Positions 60,718 through 64,000 of a stretch of DNA of 64,000 nucleotides are shown piece after piece; the stretch's first letter is position 1; every line of letters starts with the position of its first letter. This stretch comes from Plut-88900 sp965116945 (GTDB taxonomy: Bacteria > Chloroflexota > Dehalococcoidia > Plut-88900), in assembly GCA_965116945.1 (NCBI GenBank), contig OZ220734.1:1922001-1986000 (forward strand). The letters run 5' to 3'. A program made the translations under genes and the position numbers. The notes below the pieces were generated by a model. The model worked only from the letters and a program-made list of their open reading frames with translations, searched no databases and was not told where the DNA came from.

Positions 60718-62030
60718 ATCAGGCGAGGCGGTACTGGTGTCTTGCCTTCCGCAAAGCGCCCGGGCCTGAACGAAGTGATGTCCAAAGATGTGCGGCCATC
60801 AAGTATCAACTCAGCCATGAGCTTTCCGACTATCGGCCCGACTGCAAACCCGTGGCCGCTGAAACCGGTAGCCACGTAAAACCCCTCTATCCTTTCCACG
60901 GCGCCAAGAATAGGTAGAAAGTCCGGTGTCATGTCCACGAAACCTCCCCAAGTCCTGGTAAGCCTTAGCCCTTGCATCTCCGGCACAAGGTCGCCGATCC
61001 GCTTGAGTTTTTTGGCTACGTTTTTTGGTTCGGGTCGAGGCTCGGTTCCCACGGGTGCCGGAGCGGCGCTGCCATTGTCCAGGATCTTGCCAAGAAGAGC
61101 GGACACATCCAGTTTAAGAATGTTCGGGTCCAACTTCATGGTGACATCCCTACGGTACCTCAAGAGACGGGGTACCCAGGTTGCCATATCCCTCAGATCA
61201 TGGAAAGAAAGGTTGTGATAGACATCCATTTTCCGGTAACCACCGGTAATGCGGAATGCCCCCGAGGCAGTCTGCCTGGACCCGTATGTCGGACCTCTGA
61301 GAAAGCAGTCGAAGAGCCGAGGGGCGGGTTCGGTCTCTCCCTGTACTACTTTGATTAACTGAACGGGCAGCTTCACACCTAACCTGTCAGCCAACCTGTA
61401 TCCCCACACCCCCGCCGCATCCAGTACTAGCGGGGTGGAAATCTCGCCACGATTAGTGACCACTGAGGATACCTTCCCACCTCTCGTTACTATCTCAGAA
61501 GCGATACATCCTGTGTGTATCTGGGCCCCGTTTTCCTGTGCCGACCTGGCAAATCCATGCACAACCTTCACAGGATTCACGTGTCCCTCAAAGCGGGAGT
61601 GGGCCGCCCTGATAAAGGGGCCTTGCAGGAAGGGCCATTTCACCCGGGCCTCTGCCGCCTCATACCACTCTATGCCAACCCCCGAGGCCTCTGCCCCGCC
61701 AACCATCTCATCGAATAACGGTAAGTCTTCCTCCGAATTTGCTATGACCAGCCGCCCGCCCTCGAGCAGCTCGATGTCAGTGCTCAGCTCTTCGTTCAGC
61801 CCGTACCAGATGTCCATACTGGCCTTGGCCAGCGCGAATTCGTCGGGGTGGTGCTTACCCACCAGCCCCACAGCTGCCATCGTCCGCCCCGAGGCCTCAT
61901 GCGCAATGTCGTCCTTTTCCAGCACTACAACCTTCCACCCGCGCTGGGACAGCCTATAAGCCGTAGAACACCCGGTGATGCCCGCGCCGACAATTACCAC
62001 ATCAGCTTCGCTTGGAAATGCCCTATTCAT
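60714..62030 (-). CDS. FAD-dependent oxidoreductase (DAO family), paralog 2
   Basis: A 438-residue flavoenzyme with FAD-binding VVIVGAGITGCSTAYRLSQRG and the C-terminal GFSGHGFAVGPIVGK. It is a close paralog of the gene at 58.9-60.2 kb, differing mainly in the middle substrate-binding part. The stop overlaps the GNAT start. The gene is 87 bases downstream of the CopD-like gene on the same strand. The substrate is unknown; amines such as sarcosine, glycine or betaine derivatives are typical of the family. Confidence 0.85.
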   Translation of the reverse strand: MNRAFPSEADVVIVGAGITGCSTAYRLSQRGWKVVVLEKDDIAHEASGRTMAAVGLVGKHHPDEFALAKASMDIWYGLNEELSTDIELLEGGRLVIANSEEDLPLFDEMVGGAEASGVGIEWYEAAEARVKWPFLQGPFIRAAHSRFEGHVNPVKVVHGFARSAQENGAQIHTGCIASEIVTRGGKVSSVVTNRGEISTPLVLDAAGVWGYRLADRLGVKLPVQLIKVVQGETEPAPRLFDCFLRGPTYGSRQTASGAFRITGGYRKMDVYHNLSFHDLRDMATWVPRLLRYRRDVTMKLDPNILKLDVSALLGKILDNGSAAPAPVGTEPRPEPKNVAKKLKRIGDLVPEMQGLRLTRTWGGFVDMTPDFLPILGAVERIEGFYVATGFSGHGFAVGPIVGKLMAELILDGRTSLDITSFRPGRFAEGKTPVPPRLM

Positions 62031-62117
62031 GATTCAGCTGTGAATGTATTGCCTGCCGTAATCCACCGATCCAAGCAAGGGACTGCTCAAGGAGCTACTA
62101 AATCCAAATATCTGGGA

Positions 62118-62699
62118 TCAGGATATACCCTTTTCGAAATCCGTGTTTAGAAGATCGCTGAGAAGGATTATTAGCAGGCCACCGTAGACGATAATCGATG
62201 GTGATGCTAGGGGTTTTAACCAGCGTGACACTATATTCCCACCCCCACCCCGAGCTTCGGGGCCCTTCTCTATCGACCGCTTCCGATACGTGGCTGTGCC
62301 TATGCCGAAGAGCCAGAACGCGATGGCAATCTTAGCAGCCAGGGCCCCGATGTATAACGCCGACACTGTGGGTTCCGTCAACCGATCGAAGGTGAGGATC
62401 GCACCGCTCACCAGCAATGCGATCATTGACACGTGCACCCATTCCCTGAAGTGAAGCGCTACGAGGCGGGACACCAGCTTGCCGGGTACTCCCCCCGACT
62501 TCTCAGCGTCCTTGAGGGCCGGCCGAAGCACGATCAGGTAGAACACGCTGCCCCCAATCCACATCACTGATGAAATGGCGTGCACCCACCTTACCGCTAA
62601 CGTCAGGATGTCTAATAAGTCCCACAAAGCTAAAGTTCTTACGAGGGAATGCTGATCAAACGGCCTGGATTCAGGCCGAGGATGCGCTCCTGAGCGCAC
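62118..62699 (-). CDS. CopD-like multi-helix membrane protein
   Basis: A protein of up to 193 residues with four to five membrane helices. The segment WVHAISSVMWIGGSVFYLIVLRP (key part WIGGSVFY) and HFREWVHVSM resemble the CopD copper-resistance or cytochrome-type membrane domain with its conserved His. The GTG start at 62699 overlaps the preceding gene by 29 bases; TTG 62627 is an equally possible start without overlap. The role, perhaps copper or heme handling, is inferred from the family. Confidence 0.7.
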   Translation of the reverse strand: MRSGAHPRPESRPFDQHSLVRTLALWDLLDILTLAVRWVHAISSVMWIGGSVFYLIVLRPALKDAEKSGGVPGKLVSRLVALHFREWVHVSMIALLVSGAILTFDRLTEPTVSALYIGALAAKIAIAFWLFGIGTATYRKRSIEKGPEARGGGGNIVSRWLKPLASPSIIVYGGLLIILLSDLLNTDFEKGIS

Positions 62700-63885
62700 T
62701 GGAGAGCAACTGTCGCTTCAGAAGAGTTCTACGCTGCCTGTAGTCCTCCTCCGGCACTTCTCCCTTCTCCCGCCTCCGGTCTAACTCGGCAATCAGTTCG
62801 ACTAGATGTAGCTGATCGGGTTGGCTCTGCACGTTTTCTATGAGTGCCGCCGGATCGACAGGACGTGGGTCTCTCTTCTGAAGCCGCCATGCATAGCCTA
62901 GTAGCAGGAGAAGGAAAAGGGCAGTGGCTCCGGGTATTACGGTCGTTACCTGCCATTCCGTGGTGAAAGCATCTGCCAGGGTCGTTGTCCAGGGGGCTTG
63001 CGGAAGATCGGTGAATCCCAGGCTCACCCTCTCTCCAGCCGTAACCGCTTCGACGCCGTAAACCCTGAAGTTGCTCCCGGAGACAATTACCGTTTCCTCC
63101 TCCCGGATTTCAGGCCCGATCAGCCACCCTACATCCTCGCGGACAAGCACCCGAACCGAATCGGCCCCCAGTGGGTATAGCGGTTCGAAAATCAGATCAG
63201 ACTGGTCGTAAGGCGCTGAATATGCGAAGACTATGGCATGGATTCCCGGGGGAATTGCTGTGGTTATGCCTACGCCACGGTCCACGGGTATGACTTGCCC
63301 GCCTTGCAGGTCGCTTCTGACGGTCATTTCGTTGAATCCCGCAGGCATCGAGACCCGCAGGAAGTTCATCATTCCCGCGCCGGCGTCCCCAAAGGACGGC
63401 ACGAAGGTTTCCAGGGTCTCGTTGCGCACCCTGACTACCTGCCTCACAGTTAGCTGATCATACTGGCCCGGCTCCCGGGTCACCATGATGGTATCGTCCA
63501 GAACCGACAGAGATGATAACTCCGAAGTCGTTTCGTATACGGTAATTTCCACTGGGATAGTGGACCCGGGATCCAGTTGCAATCGGTACTGTGCGCCCTG
63601 ATATTGAAGCTGGAACAGGTACCCTAGGCCTGCTAACCGGGGAATATCTTCAAAGACAAAAGAACCGTCCTCGCCGGTGGTGGCGGCAAGCTGGCCCAGG
63701 GGTTCAGTTCCTTCAAATATGGTCAATACTACCTGCAGCCCGGCCGGTGGATCGGTGTCAGGGGTCAAGTTGACGACCCTGCCGCCTATTGCGTGTTCGT
63801 CGCCCCACACGGGCATGGCGTTAAGCAGAAATACAGCTACCGCCACGCCGATGGCGATAAGGAATCTCCTATTCTTCCGCACCAT
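62671..63885 (-). CDS. Secreted membrane-anchored protein with carboxypeptidase-regulatory-like domain
   Basis: A 404-residue exported protein. An N-terminal signal segment (about residues 6-28, ending VWG) leads into a beta-sandwich domain with TGEDGSFVFEDIP, typical of carboxypeptidase-regulatory-like folds. A central beta-rich region follows, then a membrane helix near residue 325 and a charged cytoplasmic tail with LIAELDRRREKGEV. ATG 63885 overlaps the TGA of the upstream gene by one base. I do not recognise a specific function. The neighbourhood (zinc ribbon, CopD, ccm genes) hints at cytochrome or metal assembly. Confidence 0.7.
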   Translation of the reverse strand: MVRKNRRFLIAIGVAVAVFLLNAMPVWGDEHAIGGRVVNLTPDTDPPAGLQVVLTIFEGTEPLGQLAATTGEDGSFVFEDIPRLAGLGYLFQLQYQGAQYRLQLDPGSTIPVEITVYETTSELSSLSVLDDTIMVTREPGQYDQLTVRQVVRVRNETLETFVPSFGDAGAGMMNFLRVSMPAGFNEMTVRSDLQGGQVIPVDRGVGITTAIPPGIHAIVFAYSAPYDQSDLIFEPLYPLGADSVRVLVREDVGWLIGPEIREEETVIVSGSNFRVYGVEAVTAGERVSLGFTDLPQAPWTTTLADAFTTEWQVTTVIPGATALFLLLLLGYAWRLQKRDPRPVDPAALIENVQSQPDQLHLVELIAELDRRREKGEVPEEDYRQRRTLLKRQLLSSALRSASSA

Positions 63886-64000
63886 CAACCCGAGGCCCCT
63901 CCCCCCGACACACTATGTTCATTCTGCCTCTCTGCGCCGCAGTTAGGACAAGTGGTGGTATGAACAGGTGTCTGCACCCCGCACTCTGAGCAAGTAATGG
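63885..64000 (-). CDS. Zinc-ribbon protein, C-terminal part only (gene runs off the window)
   Basis: The last 37 codons of a gene entering from the right edge. They contain two CxxC pairs, CSECG and CPNCG, about 15 residues apart, forming a zinc ribbon close to the C-terminus. The TGA stop (63887-63885) overlaps the next gene's ATG by one base, so the two are coupled. The rest of the protein cannot be seen. Confidence 0.6.
   Translation of the reverse strand, partial: ITCSECGVQTPVHTTTCPNCGAERQNEHSVSGGGASG

Noticed and set aside
1..64000. CRISPR arrays, insertion sequences, prophage genes or rRNA
   Set aside because: No regularly spaced direct repeats, transposase or integrase genes, phage structural genes or rRNA stretches were seen.

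Overview
The window is about 64 kb of moderately GC-rich bacterial DNA packed with short operons on both strands. The gene set fits a Chloroflexota bacterium, probably Dehalococcoidia of the marine SAR202 type. The pointers are a DUF2298 (YYY) plus TIGR03663 membrane-protein pair, a large SRP RNA with an Alu-type domain, a yacL-ispD-ispF-cysS gene order, and many catabolic amidohydrolase, CaiB, Rieske and FAD enzymes. This lineage call is inference; no rRNA gene is present.

Layout. 1-2 kb: lutA and lutB (lactate oxidation), minus strand. 2.3-7.2 kb: a plus-strand catabolic operon of amidase, CoA-transferase, amidohydrolase and ureohydrolase, facing an M24 protein. 8.7-11.7 kb: two tandem substrate-binding lipoproteins without a permease or ATPase. 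11.8-14.8 kb: NIPSNAP protein, tRNA-Arg, DUF6391-like protein, small HTH protein, larB and pcm. 14.9-18.7 kb: gatB, secG, a DUF62 SAM hydrolase and a Rieske oxygenase. 18.7-23 kb: cysS, ispF, ispD and a PIN-TRAM protein on the minus strand. 23.3 kb: SRP RNA. 23.6-31.5 kb: amidohydrolase, an interrupted SnoaL-like gene, rsmA, ispE, PHP, OGG-type glycosylase, CCA-transferase-like protein, a DsbA-family selenoprotein candidate and rnc. 31.5-34.4 kb: PaiB, nitronate monooxygenase and ftsY. 34.5-42.1 kb: a four-gene membrane and glycan-type cluster. 42.1-43.1 kb: a 1-kb structured intergenic region. 43.1-48.2 kb: NuoE, NuoF and a molybdopterin subunit. 48.3-52.6 kb: mutS and mutL. 52.8-54.2 kb: a CoA-ligase-type protein. 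54.4-57.7 kb: a second copy of the intergenic element, then ccmA, ccmB, ccmC, ccmD and ccmE. 57.7-64 kb: alcohol dehydrogenase, two FAD oxidoreductases around a GNAT, CopD-like and secreted membrane proteins.

The most notable observations are four. (1) A DsbA-family gene at 30118-30738 has an in-frame TGA exactly where the catalytic Cys belongs, followed by a good bacterial SECIS hairpin. (2) Two diverged copies of a ~215-bp intergenic element (42.26-42.48 and 54.44-54.66 kb) each carry a sigma70-type promoter and lie upstream of respiratory or cytochrome operons. (3) A four-gene cluster combines two giant polytopic membrane proteins, a flippase-like protein and an FAD oxidoreductase. (4) Several conserved enzymes lack expected active-site residues: CcmE without the heme-binding His, a formate-dehydrogenase-like subunit with Cys-Asn in place of Cys/Sec-His, and an M24 protein without two metal ligands.
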